A stretch of DNA of 53,785 nucleotides, from positions 1 to 53,785 of the forward strand of contig MVAQ01000145.1 of the NCBI GenBank assembly GCA_014825775.1. Reading direction: 5' to 3'. The first letter of the stretch is position 1. Every line of letters starts with the position of its first letter. The DNA is from Krasilnikovozyma curviuscula (taxonomy: Eukaryota; Basidiomycota; Tremellomycetes; Cystofilobasidiales; Mrakiaceae). Position numbers and translations under genes: made by a program. Shown here piece after piece: positions 35,859 to 49,600 of this stretch. Under the pieces are notes generated by a model that saw only the letters and a program-made list of their open reading frames with translations, was not told the DNA's origin and made no database searches.

Positions 35859-37294
35859 TTACTTCGTCGGGCGATATGTAGGGGAGCCTTTTCCGAAGCC
35901 ATATAAGTAGTTCCTGAAAGATGTGATGGCAAGTCAGTTGGAAAAGCAATACGTAACAACAACGTGATGAAACATTGTCACGGGATGACGAAGGGAAAAC
36001 GTACCTGTAGAACTCATCATCGAGTTTGTTCTCGAAGAACTCTTGTCTCATTGCGAAGAAGGTGGATGATGTCAGAAGCGAATCACTTCCTGCCTGATGC
36101 TGAGGGCCGACTCTGGTGACCTAGCAAAAGGAGATAGGAATAAAGATGAAGAACGTATCAGCCTTTTCAGGAGACGTTGGGAAAGGTTTATAAAGACCAC
36201 AACTCATCACGTACCTCCAGGGTATCTGCAACTTCTTGCAAACCACCCTTGAGAGTCTTACAACTTCTCATGATGTGTTTGATGTCGTAAAAGTTCGGGA
36301 ACCAGGTTTCCAACAGGTCAAAGAACTCGGTTTCTGATGGTGGTAATGGAAGGTTTGTGAGAAGCCGTATTAGATATCCGAAATCGTACCCGCTGTCAAG
36401 ATGTGTAAATTGAAATTAGATAGTCGCTCAGATACCATACACACCGAGCTGAGACTGCGGATATCAAGAAAATAATAATAAAAAACAAAGTAAAAAAGAG
36501 ACGACTCACGAGTGGAATGATATCCATTTCACTTCTTTAAACAATACTAGTCCACTCGTAATCAAGTATTCACCGAAGAGTTCCAGATCGATTCCCTCGT
36601 TTTCAAACCTCTTGAAATCAATACCAGATTTTGTCAGAAGGTCTATGGATTCCTGAGAATACATGTCCTCGCTGAGAGGCCAGTTAATGGGTCGAGCGAG
36701 TTGAAGGAGAAGCAGAGACAGTTGCGTCAGTCTTTTGTCTGGTGTCCCGACATTGGTAACAACCAAATCATTTAACACTCACGTCAAACTGAACCTGAAG
36801 TTGAACTGCCAAGTACCATTTTCAGGTACTCTGCCATCCTCATCGGCCAGTGTTACCCCAAGCTGTATTAGCCGCAGGATATCGACGTTAACTCTCATAG
36901 TTTGATAGTGGTAATCAGCTCCATGCCTGAAGGACCCTAGGGGGCGAACGACCACTCCTGGGAACTCAGTATCCTTTAGCAGTAGAAACAGAAGAGCATT
37001 TAATGAAGGAGTAAGTCAGTGACGACCAGCGAGAGTAAAAAAATAGGCAAGCCAAGGAGCTCGGAGTAGAGAAGACGTACCCTTTCATAGAGGAATACAA
37101 AGTATCACAAAGTCAAAAAGAGGAAACAATAAAGATGATCAGTGACCGTTCCAAACAGCTCCCTCTGCTGCAGCGGCGACGTGGGACGAGGCTTACATCG
37201 AGACCATGGGGTACTCCTCTATCATTGCTCTTAAACTCATCAGCTCCTCCTCCAGGTTTGAGGCCCATACTTCTCGAATGCCATGGCCTGCCAT
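35859..37294 (-). CDS. CAF1: CCR4-NOT deadenylase CAF1/POP2
   Basis: DEDD-type 3'-5' exonuclease that removes mRNA poly(A) tails. The start at 37294 reads [18 protein letters not shown]. Catalytic motifs: the D-x-E of [47 protein letters not shown]; and [13 protein letters not shown]. The C-terminal block reads [12 protein letters not shown] joined to NYLYGFGKG, then SPTYRPTK and a stop at 35859-35861. Length about 280 residues, typical of the minimal nuclease. Exon 1 (37197-37294) ends in AT and the next conserved exon begins GATACTGAG (from 36973). The Met codon before the catalytic Asp can only be completed by one G, offered by a 1-nt exon at 37081 flanked by AG and GTACGT. Confidence 0.93.
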
Positions 37295-37781
37295 GGGACG
37301 AGACCGATACCCACTTGAATCAGATGCTCAGGAGGGAGGGCGAGTCAGTCGAGGATATGTCAAGTGAAGTGGGAATGGTAAGATTGCAAGCTGAGTCTGT
37401 GTGGCATGAATAACGAAGGAAGAGAGCAGTCAATTACAGTGTGAGTATTGCGTCTTGGTGTTCACTCACTATGAAAAAGGGAGTGGTGCAGTTTTCTTGT
37501 TATATGAGAAGAATTGGGTTCGACGATACTCTTGCAGCTGCGACCCTCTCGACGGTCACTGCACCAATCGACAAATCAGGGAACAACTCAATCGATAAGA
37601 GTGAGCTTAATCACGTGTCTGTCATCTTGTAGCAAGAAGAGGATCAAGTTCATAATCACTCTCCGTCTTCCGTAGCTCTTCTACTCTTCAACCTCATCTC
37701 GCCCTTCCTCCCTCCTCCTTTTCGTACCCACCTCATTCAACGAGTCCCATTCAGAGCTCGAAACTACTACAACCATCCATA
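37295..37781. other. divergent promoter region, CAF1 / EMC5
   Basis: 487 bp between divergent starts. A CT-rich block (37660-37740) precedes the EMC5 start. No gene supported. Confidence 0.45.
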
Positions 37782-38394
37782 ATGGCTTTCCTGAGGTCGA
37801 TATTAACAGTCTTCTGCACGATATTAGCTGCCCATGGTAAGTCAATATCTGGCGAGCTTCGCTTCTTGGCTTTCACCAGAACACTGACCCCGGTCTCGCG
37901 CCTGCCTCCTACCCGCTGTAGCTGCATATTCATCGTATGAACGTGAGTCGAGTCTGACTATGTGTAAAAATTGCTCGTAGCTGAGCTGACTATTTTCTTT
38001 CTGGCTCATTAGACGTATCCTACCTAAAAGCAACAGGCTCTGAAGAAACCATTCCTCTATCAGTGAGTAGCAGCTCGATTATACCGAAGAAAGATGGTAT
38101 TGAACGCTGCTTGTCATATTTGGACTAGGTTTTGATTGAGTCCCTCACCGCTTTGCTGCTATTCATCGTCGGATTCATCACGACGGGCGAAAGCTTCAAG
38201 GATGTGAGATGGGAAGGTTATATGAAAGAAAGGTCAGCTCTACTAGAAACATACTGGTACCTTACACCTTGTTACATTTTGTGTTGCTAACGGTTTCTGC
38301 TGATCTTAGGAAAATTGACGAGATCGATTCCAAATTGCCGTGGATAACTCTGAGGAACAGAGGCAGTGTGTTGTTTGGTGAACAGCAGCTGTAG
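37782..38394 (+). CDS. EMC5: ER membrane protein complex subunit 5 (MMGT family)
   Basis: Subunit of the EMC insertase in the ER membrane. Five exons (37782-37836, 37922-37942, 38013-38062, 38129-38232, 38310-38394) join in frame to 104 residues, the family length. First membrane segment MAFLRSILTVFCTILAAH, then AAYSSYEHVSYLKATG; second segment LIESLTALLLFIVGFITTG; and the conserved tail FKDVRWEGYMKER joined to KIDEIDSKLPW, then NRG. Exon 2 is only 21 nt. Confidence 0.92.
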
Positions 38395-38677
38395 TATTGA
38401 TATGCAGGACTTAAACATCCGTGTTTGAATTAGAATCACTTGAGAGTTTGCGACGAGAGAGAAAGCTAACCCAGTCTATGGACAGTGCGAGTGTATTGGG
38501 TTCGTCGTCATCGTTAATATGATACAAACATCGGACCACTGTGACAGCCCACCGTTCTTTATCCTGCTATATCATTACCACCCCCGTTGTCGACATTATC
38601 AATCCATCATACACCGTCCTTTCACAGGACATTTTGTCTAAAAACTGCCGACGCCGATGTCGCTTTCCCTTCCCTCC
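38395..38677. other. intergenic 3' region, no gene seen
   Basis: 3' flank of EMC5 and possibly of the convergent small gene. Nothing else noted. Confidence 0.3.
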
Positions 38678-39010
38678 TCACTTCTCTTTAATCATTTTTC
38701 TCAGCTGTTTTGTTGATTTACTCTTCAGCAAATTCCATCTTTCTCTACTGTCGACCCACTGCTGGATCCTCAAGTTCGGAGGGAAGTCTTCGCCCTGCTC
38801 GTCTCGGACTTTGGACAAGTAGTTGATTGGGTTGAGTGCTGCGACCTGGTTGTAAGCAAAGTTTGGAGAAGGCGGTATGTGCAAAGTGATGGGTGATATG
38901 TGGGGTGAGGATGATTGGAGTAGAGGCAGCTGAAAGGATTTGACTCTTTGGACCTCTTTGAACCTCCCAAACGGTAAAGGCGACTGAAGGTGAAGAACTT
39001 TTCGGACCAT
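38678..39010 (-). CDS. possible small protein, unrecognised
   Basis: A 110-codon open frame without introns. It is hydrophilic and basic at the C-terminus (IQQWVDSRERWNLLKSKST, then a Lys-rich end). The N-terminus MVRKVLHLQSPLPFGRF could be a mitochondrial presequence. I recognise no family. It lies between EMC5 and APC1 and would share a promoter region with APC1. Support is only its length and composition; other frames across the same bases are also open, so it may be spurious. Confidence 0.35.
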   Translation of the reverse strand: MVRKVLHLQSPLPFGRFKEVQRVKSFQLPLLQSSSPHISPITLHIPPSPNFAYNQVAALNPINYLSKVRDEQGEDFPPNLRIQQWVDSRERWNLLKSKSTKQLRKMIKEK

Positions 39011-39502
39011 GACGAGACTTTATGAAGAAATCAATAATCTGAGTCAGTGGGCAAGTGACAGACACAAACGACGAGGCTATGTGTTACAATTTTTATTTAG
39101 TTGGAGTCGTCTGAGCAGGAGAAAAGTTATAGAAGAAGACGACGGTGAATATACTCGGTCCATTATAGTAAATGAAGAACCAATGAAATGGACTGACCTC
39201 TGCTTTCTGTTACTCTGTCGATGATTTCTCCTGTACAAGTAGCTCGTCGTGGTCGGTCTCTGGTCTTCTCACCGTTTCCTGCGGCGGACCTGCAACGGAA
39301 AAATCACAGAAAAATGCAAAAAAGGCTCGCTGAGGAAAGCAACGCGACCAAGCTGGCTACTTTTCTTTCAATCTAGCAAGCATATTCTGAAATAACAAAA
39401 GGGCTTAGAAGAGATAGGATAGCATTCAAGGTGGGTCAAGGTGAGTTACAGCAAATCAAGCAGGTCGTTGGAGGGTGATGTCTGACTTGACGTTTCTCCA
39501 GG
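39011..39502. other. APC1 upstream region
   Basis: 492 bp with no supported gene; probable APC1 promoter and leader. Confidence 0.4.
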
Positions 39503-42500
39503 ATGAGGTTGACTTTGTTGTCGGAGGACTCGCCCCCTTCGTTGCATCTATTCAATAGCTACAGGACAGAAGGCGACGATCACGAACCTGCTGTTGACTC
39601 GAATGATTGCCCTCAGCTTGCCTTATTGAGAAACCTGTTCAACCCACCATCAGCATCGTCCACCCCCAAGTCCTCTCCTGCTTACAGCTCGTCATCAGCC
39701 CAAGCTCCTCCTCTCATCCCTCTCAGCGAGTTGCCCATAGATCAAGAAGCATGCACCAAGTCTTCATTCGACCAGCGCGACCACATCGACGAAAAACTCG
39801 CCTGGTTCGATAAAACGGTCGTCTGGTCCAGGGGAAATCAGATTTATAGGACATACTCATTCCACGACGAAGATCTAGGAGGGGTTGTCAGTCAGGCTTG
39901 CTTCGCTTGGTTTATGGTAGGAGCACAGCTGCCTCTCACCCACCAAGACAAATGGCCGAGCGACGACAGAGCAACGACATTCAAGAAACACAATCCGTCG
40001 CCGCCAACACAGTCCAGTACATTCTCAGCTTTCTCATTCTCTTCAACCTCATCATGGCCTTCTCCACCACTTCAGAACAACCAATCATCCCGGAAAACTC
40101 GAATACGAACTCTCTGCATCTTCCTTCCAGCCCTCATTCGAATTTACTTTCCTTCAGGCGAAATCCACACAGTCCACCTGCCATTCAAGTTACTCAAAGC
40201 TTGGCCATTACCTCATTGTGGCCTCCTGATCCAAAGAAAACTTACACCTGCCGATGTTTCATTAGTCTCGGCAGCAGCAGCAGCTGGAAAAAGAGGCAGC
40301 AGTACAGGTAGCGGTGGAGGTGAAACACCGACCGCCATAGTCCCTACAGTCTTCATTCTAGACGATCCGTTTAGCGAGATATTGGTGGTTCAGACTGTCG
40401 ATTTAGAACCTGGTCTTGGTTCTGGAAAGAACAGCGCTAGTGTTTCTTCGAGGTTGTCAGCCGCGACAACGATGAATGAGGAAGACGACGAGATGGAAGA
40501 TGGCAGAGCAGGCACAACTAAACCTAGTGCCAAGAAATCACCGATACCCACGATTGCACCTCCACCTCTTCGACAAGAAGATGAAGTCATCTACGTCTCT
40601 CCTTCAACACCAACCTTTGCAACTTCATCTACATCATCCTTCCCTCAGCCCGACGACTTCAGGTTCTTGGTCACTCTGAGACCATCAAATGGGTCACTAA
40701 CCTTTTACAAGTTCTCCAAGGCCACCGACATTGAAGCAAAAATGACCAATATCAAGAAAAAGATGCTGGCTAGGACGAGCTTGCCTGGTGGGATCGTTCC
40801 AGAGAAGAGGAAGTCGTTGGGAGGTGGAGGAGGCCCAGGAAATAACTCAATGAACGCTTCCAAGAAACGGCAACAACAAATAACTTCCAGCCAACTCGAA
40901 CGAAGACGATCGAATCAAGGAGCCATAGATGTCTCCTCCCATCACCACCAAACCGCACACCACCAGTCCATTTCTAATACAAGCTCATCATCCAACATCA
41001 ACCGACGTTCTTCCAATCCCTTACCACAATCCTCAACGTCCGCTACTTCCTCTCAGCAGCCAATCCTAGGAGAACCGCCTCTGGTCGCTGCCCTTTCCCA
41101 ACATCCCACAACATCAGACCAACAGCGCTCTCGACGTTTAAGTCTATCGAGGACAGACTTGAACGTCAGTATGGACCGGATGGTGCTCAGTGCAGTTGAA
41201 GAACTCGAAAGAGATCTCGCCCAGCAGCAGCAGTCTGGTTTCATTGACGTGGACGATGTTGACGAGCTGATGCTGGCCGCTGGCGGTGGAGAAATGGACC
41301 GAACTGCGTCACTTGGCGCTGGTGTTGGGACAGCTGAAGATGAAGATGTCTCTTGGGGTAGAGGACTAAGAAGCGAAATTGTTCTCGAGAAGATTGGGTG
41401 GGATGTCGGAGTGCGCAGGTGAGTTTCTCACCTCTTTGTGCTGATCGCAATAAATCTAATAGACTCCTTCTTGCTCTTCTTTGGTAGTGCCACTCTCGCT
41501 TCAGATCTCATGATATTCACCACTTCAATAGAGTATCCCTCTATCACACTATTCGTTCACCATCTACCATCTCAAACACTGTCATCTTATACCATTCAAC
41601 ATCCATCACCTTCGCCACCTCCAAGCTCAACCTCCCTCGTTCCTGCTTTTGTGAAACTCACAAAGAGACGATCTGGGGCTGTCTCCGCTGTTCCTATTCT
41701 GGCAACAAGGGGTCTCATTCCAGATGTATTGATCTTGGAAGCACATCGAGACTTCGTTACATCCACGATTTCAAATACTCTCAAGCTGGTCAGTCAAGGA
41801 GGAGAAACTGATGTCACTGTACCAGTCACCACTGAGAATGGATCATCTCAGCAATCACAATCAAGTCTGCATCTTCGTCTGCGCCCATCTGATTCACTGT
41901 CCTTCTCAAACACACCACAATCGGATGAAAATAACATCGTCAAGCTTGAAGAGTCAATTGGCTCACGTGTAATCGTGCATAAATCAAATGGCTTAAAACT
42001 TCAGTTCACATTCAACACAAACCCGCGAACAAGTCTCGTCCGACGCTGTCTTGCCGCGCTCAGTGTGTGCTTAGGCATTGAGGATATGTGGGTTTTGAGA
42101 AGAGAAGTCGGAATGGCGCTTTCGAAGGAAGGAACCTGTCCATCTCAAATCAATGAGAAGCAACGTGAGTGGAGCTTATTTGAAGGGGTTTTGGCAGAGT
42201 TGGCTGGATTGGTACCAGTGGTTCATCAACAACAGCAGGAGACAACAAAGTCCTGGGATCGCATGCGGTCAGATGAAGATCTTTCTAGGGAACAGGATCC
42301 AATCCTTAGCTCTCTTATGAACTTCAACATGCAACCTACAGTACCAACACATCTCTTCGGCATTACATCTTCAACGACAACCTCCAGGTTTTCGTCTCAG
42401 AAAATCCTGTTTCCAATTATCTTGGCTCTCCATTCCATCGCAGAAGACGCAAAAATGAACGTCTCCAGATACGGTGAGGTCACATTGCTGGCTGGTTTCC

Positions 42501-45500
42501 TCATAGAAGGTGCGAGAGCGTGTGGTATGAACGACTGGGTGGACTACTGGTTCAGAGAAGTCCCCTCTTCTGGATTCACTCATGTAAAATATCAAGTCCT
42601 GCCTGGTCAGTGACAGTTTTGACACCTTTTCTTCAAATCATCGTGCTCACATCGTTCTTTTTGTAGACCTGGCCGCTTATGCTCCTCACGCTCCTCTTGG
42701 AGAACCATTCGACGCTTTGAAATACCTTCACTCGATCCTCACTAATCCGTTAAAACCAGTTCCACCCACATTTCACTCTCTGTCTCACATCAGTATCCAA
42801 TTCCAAGTCATCCCATCGTTGGTGTACGGGAAAGTTCAACCCCTATCGAGAATAGACTCACTGGCCAGTATCTACTCCACTCTTAACGGCAGTCATTCCA
42901 GTCGAAGTAAATCTGCAACACTTCAAAAAGCTGTCTTGCTGCTTGTTGCTTATGGATTCACTGAAGAAACTCTCGCATTCCTACCGTTTGGAGTATCGCT
43001 ACCTCTGTATGAGGCGATGAGAAAAGTTGTATATGATCCTCCGAAACAATGGCCTATAGAAGCCTACAAACTAATAGACAGGATGGATATAGCCAATGCT
43101 GGAGATGATGCTCATGGAATGCTCAATGACAGGTCCAAGATGAGAGTCGCGGAAAAGGCGACAAATGAGGTAAGCTGGCGCTTTGATTGGGTTTACTCTT
43201 TCGCATCATCGCACTAAACTTACGTTTCATCTTTGTCTTTCAAGTTCAATGCGGAGAAAGAAACAATTCCAGCGTTAATCAAAAGAGGAAGATCTTCCAA
43301 GGATTCGGCAGAAGCTGCTGCTCGTACTGCTGCTCATCTTGCAACTTCCCTTCCCGGTGAACTGGCTCGATTTAATTCGGATCGACGGTTGGCGGAGGTA
43401 GAGAGGATTCTTCAAACAACACGCCCAGTTTCAATCAAAGTAGAGGATCGCCCTGACAGATCGTAAGTATGAGCTTTGACTTCATAGACATTCATTGCGA
43501 CCGCTGACCAGTGTGTATTTCAACAGCGAACATGACACCGCCGCTGCTCGAAAAGCGGCCTCCATGGCCATCTCATACAGAACATCATCGCTCCCAGTTG
43601 GTCAGGGCATCTTCACGTTTGCTACCTCTCATACTGATGTGAAGCATGCTTGGCCAATACCACCACTCAATCTCAGCGTTCAGATCTTCCCTCAAAACAT
43701 GCTGCTCCATCTTGATCCCACAGTACTCAACAGTGAGGCTAGAGATTGGCCCAACTTCCACAACGGTGTTGCAGCTGGTCTTCGAATTGCAGCAGACTCT
43801 AAATTCATTGACAGTTCCTGGATTATTTTCAACAAGCCTCCGGAACTCAATCCATCTCACGGCGGATTTTTGTTCGGTCTTGGACTGTCAGGACATCTTC
43901 GCACTATGCTACCAATGCATTCCTATCCGTATCTCAACTCCAGGCATGAATTCACTTCTATCGGCTTGCTGCTCGGGTTGGCTGCGTCATACGCTGGGAG
44001 TCAAGATCCGCTCATCACTAAAGTCCTTTCACTTCACATCCCAGCACTGCTTCCATTGGGCTCGAGGGACTTGAATGCGTCTGCTCTAACTCAGGCATCT
44101 GCTCTGCTCTCTATTGGGTTGCTATACATGGGTAGTGGAAATCGCAAATTAGCCGAAACTGCAGTGAACGAGATTGGGCGGAGGGAGATTCCAGGACTGG
44201 ATCAATCAGCAGAATTTGGAGAAGCATACGCCTTTTCTGCGTCAATGTCTTTTGGGATGATCATGGTTGGACGTGGTCGAAACACCAAGGGGACAGAGGA
44301 CGCAAAATTGCTCAATCTACTTCGGTCACATATCTACGGCGACACCTCATCTGCAGCGTCATCTAAAGATCATCTGGACTCATCTTTGACCGCTCCAGGT
44401 GCCACAGCAGCTCTTGGGCTCATGTATCTGAAGTCTGGTAGGGAAGACATTGCCGATATTCTCGCCATCCCTCAATCTGTCTTTGAGCTCAACAGAGTGA
44501 GACCGGATCTACTTCAAGTTCGGATATTCGCTCGGTCACTGATCCTCTGGGACAAAATTGTCCCGACAAAGCAATGGATCAATTCACTGCTGCCACCATT
44601 CCTCGTTGCAAGCATGAAAAAAAGGAAGCGAGACGGCCCTCAGTGCTCCGATCAGCTCAGTGAACTGTCTCAGTTCAACATTATTGCTGGCGCATGCTTT
44701 GCCATCGCACTAAAGTATTCTGGTTCCGCCGCTGATTCGGTCCATCGCTTGCTGCTGGACTTCTATGACCTATTTTCTAAGGCAGCTCGGATGAAGCGTA
44801 AGTCATCGATAATTTCCTTCGTTTCACAAAGCTTTATAAAGCTTCCCTGATTCCATAAAGCTGTTAGATGATTTGTGTGACTGACTTTATACCTCTCTGT
44901 CTCCTCTAGCTTCTACCTTCGAGCAAAGGATCCGCCTGAGTACAGTGAGATCATGTCTGAACGTACTGTCGATATCATGCGCCATCGTGATGGCTGGTAC
45001 AGGAGATCTCAGCATCCTTTCCCGCTTGCGTCAAGCGCATGGTCAAGCATGGTCTGGAAATAACTATGGATCTCATATGATCACCCACATGGCGATCGGT
45101 CTGCTGTTCTTGGGAGGTGGAAACTATACGCTCGGTTCATCAAATGCTGCCATCGCCGCAATGGTTTGCGCCTTCTTCCCCAAATTTGCGCCAGCCCAAA
45201 CAGATAACAGATGGTACCCCCAGGCATATCGACATCTATGGGCACTGGCTGTTGAACCTCGCTGCTTTGTAGCACATGATGTGGAGACTGTTGAGCCTGT
45301 CTATCTCCCAATCAAAGTCAAGATGAAGGAGGGCGACAAATTTGGATCCAACCAGCTCATATCACCCACTCTACTTCCATCGCTTGAGGAGCTTGTCTCC
45401 ATCAGAGTCGATAGCCCCCGGTACTGGCCAGTTACCATGGATGTGGGTCCTTACACTCCCGACCGGCAGATCCTGATCTCCTCTAAAAAGATTGTCGTCA

Positions 45501-46372
45501 AACGTAAAACTGGATTCCTCAGTTACCTTGATGATCCAAGGGGGAACCGTACCATCTTTGTTTGGGCCGGTCTACTGGGCGACATTCCAGATTACGGCGA
45601 TATGACCTTCCCCACAAGTGTCTCGTTCAAGAACTCCCGATACGGCTCAATACACAAAATAATATCTAGTTACACTTCCAACTCCACTCTTATCGCCTTC
45701 GTTGAACGTTTCTGCGTTGAGTCTGCTCCTCTACCACCGAAGATCAAAGCGTTCACATCATCCGTACTCCTGGAGTGCTTAACTCGAGACAACCCCTGCA
45801 TCCTACGAGCTTACATCGAACTTCTCAGATTGGGAACCCTTAGCAGCAACAAGGCCCAATCTCTTCCATCAGCACGAAATCTCAATTTCGCCAAATCTCT
45901 GTACATATCAAAAGACGGAGGTGAAACTCATCTACCAAAACACCTCCGTCATAACGATCGTCCTGAACCAATTATCAGACGTTCTTTGATTACCAATCTT
46001 GCCACTGCTATGTCGAGCAGTAACACTGCCCTAAGCGATCCAGATGTCGACGCAGCATTCAAATTCTACTTGAAGAGCGGTGCAATCCCAGGTGATCCAG
46101 AGTTGTCAAGAAAACTTGCTCTTCATCTCGCTATTTGTTCAGCTCCACCTGTTGCTGTTATGACGGCACTTGCAGAATTAGTCAAGGAAGCCCGGCGACA
46201 ATCAATCCAGCTCGACGTGGCTCATTCTGTCGTTACTGTCTCATCCACCTTTACTGGCAGCATTTTAGCTGTCATGGATGCTGTTCTGTCACAGATTGGA
46301 GATGGGTGCGATCTGTGGGATCATGACTCGAGAAGGAAGGCAGTGACATACTGGCTGCGATCGCCGTCGTAG
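39503..46372 (+). CDS. APC1: anaphase-promoting complex subunit 1
   Basis: Largest scaffold subunit of the APC/C ubiquitin ligase, needed for the metaphase-anaphase transition. Six exons (39503-41418, 41488-42605, 42667-43169, 43245-43462, 43527-44797, 44910-46372) sum to 6489 nt, exactly 2163 codons. The N-terminal WD40-like region begins near WFDKTVVWSRGNQIYRTYSF and holds long Ser/Gln-rich low-complexity loops (residues about 400-560), usual sites of regulatory phosphorylation. The C-terminal half has the proteasome/cyclosome repeats: NFHNGVAAGLRIAADSKFID; HGGFLFGLGLSGHLRTM; EFTSIGLLLGLAASYAGSQD; ASALLSIGLLYMGSGNRKLA; and HMAIGLLFLGGGNYTLGSS. The closing domain has FVERFCVESAP near 45710. 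All splice junctions are GT-AG. Confidence 0.93.
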
Positions 46373-46683
46373 CATACATTCAATTCTTTCGTCGATTGAT
46401 GAAACGGTTCCCAACATGCTACATTGTAAAAACACAGTTAAATGAGCTGAAGCAAGAGATGATATGTAAACAATATGGAAAAGATGAGAATCCAAGTAGC
46501 TCCAGACGAGTGAATCATGCAAACTTTTAACTATGAGAAGCGGATATCGATCGGGTAAAAAGCTGCTGGGTATATGTCCATTTGGAAGAGCAATAAATAA
46601 TCTAGGCAAGAAAGCAAATGTTCGACCTCAGCATGGCTACAGACGAGATTTAAAGGGTATGAATTTAGTTCTTTTCACTTCTG
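46373..46683. other. convergent 3' region between APC1 and the phosphatase gene
   Basis: 311 bp that should hold two converging 3' UTRs. No other feature seen. Confidence 0.4.
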
Positions 46684-49600
46684 TCAAAGCCACCCTTCAC
46701 GACCTGCAATAGGAGTAGCAGGTGAAGTGGGTGAACTAACACCACTGTTCGAAGATGACTCCCACAGCATTGGATATCCACCGTCCGAGCGGCCGACAGT
46801 CTCAAGGCCAGCTTTGCTAACTCGTCGCATCGGTGCTAAACTAGATTCGTCTACCATCGGTCTATAAGAAAGGATCTGTTAGTACCAAAGTAGTAATTTA
46901 GCAGCTTTTAATCGATTGGCTCACTTTCTAGCGTGAACGTATTGGCCGTTCTTCTTAACTTCGGTGTTGTTGGCCGATGAGAATTCTGCTGCTCCATAAG
47001 GACTGCTCCCAAAGTCCAACAGTCCAGCACTCTGAGGCGGAAGGCTCTCTCTTAGATGGCTTCGATTGTTCGGTCGTCCAGTGGCACTGAGAGAATGACC
47101 AGCTGGAGTGACACCATTGGAATTCTTCTCGTCACTGCTGAATACCACATCCTCGTCCGCCTTCCGAGCACCACCCTTCCCACCTAGCTCCGAAGATTCA
47201 AAAAGCATCAGCTCTGCCCAGAATCCAATGTTGGGGCTGATGCCTTTCCGCCTTTCGAAGACGTAGTCATATGCTTTTTGAAGAGGCCAGCGATAGGCGT
47301 GGATGAGATAGCCCAGGACGACAGTCACTGATCTTGATTTCCCAGCTCGGCAGTGAACGTAAATTGGGGCATCGTGAAGCCGTGCGTCGTCTAAAGCGAG
47401 TATTAGAGAAGGAAGGTGAGATCCAATGTCCGTCGCCTCCTTGAGGTATCAGAAACTCACCGAGGATGCTGCATGCTTCTCTGATACCTTTCCCTACACC
47501 TTGCTCCTCAATGTTATCTCTCATAGGCACCCGAACATACTTCTCAAACTTGGTTCTCAAGCCTAGAGAAGGGTCATCTTCACACTCAACTGCCATGTTT
47601 AGGATCCTTTTGATCCCAAACGCTGAAAGCTGATCCACTTCTGAAGAAGTCGTGATTTCGGGCCCAAGGTAAAGGAAGCCAGGGAGAATGGTGGATATAA
47701 CGAACTGTTCATGGCCTGGAGATTCTGACGGGGGTGGATAGCTATCCCTTCGGCTTCGTGTTGGTCTGGAGGTAAGCGGCGTGACTGGTGGTGTTTTCCG
47801 TGAGAACGGGGAGGAAGCGACAGCGTTGCTAGTGGGATGATTGCTGAATGAGGAAGAGCTACTGCCTTCAGAGATGTTTTGAATACCGAACCCAGGAGTA
47901 GGTGGAGGCTGCTGCTGCTGCATGGAAGGTAGCGGCGGCGGTTTCGATTGGTTGTAGGAGTGAGGATGGGCGCTGCCCAAAGAAGCACCAGCTGAAACGG
48001 AGCGATCCCGTCCGAAATTAGTCTGAATGAGCAGCCCCATAGACTTTTTCTTCGGTAGAGCGCTCGGTAACGGTACATCAAGTGTCGCATATCGATGTTG
48101 GGGTCCGCTTGTAGCAATGCTGAGTTTGGGTGCTCGACTCTTGAAGTCTCCTACTGGTGCCGATTTGAGGGCTGGAGATGGATCTTGATAACTAATTTCT
48201 GAAGAAAAAGAGGAACCAGACGTTGAGACTTCTGTCGGCATGGACAGCTTTTTGAGAGGGGGTGGTCTGCGGAAACTAGGTGAAGTGGAAGGTTGAGATG
48301 TCGCAGCGATGAGAGTCGGCGAAAGTAGAGGTTGTGTGATGTGATGTGGAGGTGAGGGGAAAGAGTCAATCGAGAGGCCTCTAGGTATCGACGCTTGAGA
48401 CGAAGGAAATGTTATCGCAGAGTCCAGAGAAAGGGAATGCTTGGGTATGCTGTTACTCTTCTCCTTTTCCCCTTGGACAGGTGTGGTTCCGTCTTCAGTC
48501 CCTTCAACCAACAGAGATGGTTCTTCTCGTCGCAGCCGCGATATGCCTCCCCCTAGAACGAACACTTTAGCATCTGACACGCCAGGCAGTGCAATAATCG
48601 CGCCACGCAGCGACGACGCTAGTTCAGCTTCTAGTCCGTGATCCACAATCACAATGCTGACAGTATTATCTTGAAGACCAAATCCATCTGATCGCATCCT
48701 CTGATTCCAAGTATCTCGACCCTGTTGCGTTGATACAAAGTCACCAAGCGACTTCCAGTCAGAGTGCCATTTACCAACGTTGAGCTGCTCGATGATCAAC
48801 AGGGGAAGTACCAAGTTGAGAGAGGTCGGGATCCGATAGGTGTTGAATGACAGAGCTTCTCTAATGTCCAAGATGAGCGGGTATGAGGAGAGCATGGCAG
48901 AGAGTTCCGAAGGTGAAACGAAGATCGAGGTTGGGACTAAAGATGCAGCGGCCGAGAGATAAGAACCTACGAAACAACAGTTTAATCGACAAATTTCTCT
49001 CTTCTTGAAATGTAAAAAAGAAAACATACCTTCAGACGGCGAGTTCATGTGGATATCCTCATCCATGGTGAGTCGGTGGAAAAAATCCGGAGGTCTCGCC
49101 ATGAGGTTCCCTCTTACCTGGCGTCCCAACCCTTCGAGGGCCATGAGCTCTGCACTCATCTTGTCGTCTGTGAGCGACGACGACGTCGAAGGCGTGGTTG
49201 GGTTAGGTGAAATTGGTAGGTTGAGCCGTCCCAACGACGGCTGCCCTGCGCCTTCACCGCCTAGCGTTTCTGCTGATGTGAGCTCTGTGGGTGAGAGGTT
49301 CAGGGGAGACGGCCTTCTTCTGATGTTTCCTGGTGAGCTTGGAGATGGGTACGGTGCGAGGGAGGACGACCTGAGTTTCTCTGGCGAGGTGAAGAGGCCA
49401 CCAGCAGTGCTGTCAGGCGTGTTGGTACCGCCGGCGCGGCTGTAAGAATAGTGGTGGGTTCTGGGTGGGTAGTGCTGCTGCTTGTTTGCCGTATTGTAAT
49501 GTGTTGATGCTGGGAGGGACATGGATCTGTCGATGGGAGCTTCGAGGACGAGAGGGAGGGATGTGTCACCAGGGTGGCCGCCTGGCGTCGAAGGCGAGTT

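Noticed and set aside
38541..38822. 93-codon plus frame between EMC5 and APC1
   Set aside because: Low-complexity, no family; overlaps the slightly better minus-strand candidate.
39607..40311. Additional plus-strand frames inside APC1
   Set aside because: Shadows within the Ser/Pro-rich exon 1 of APC1.
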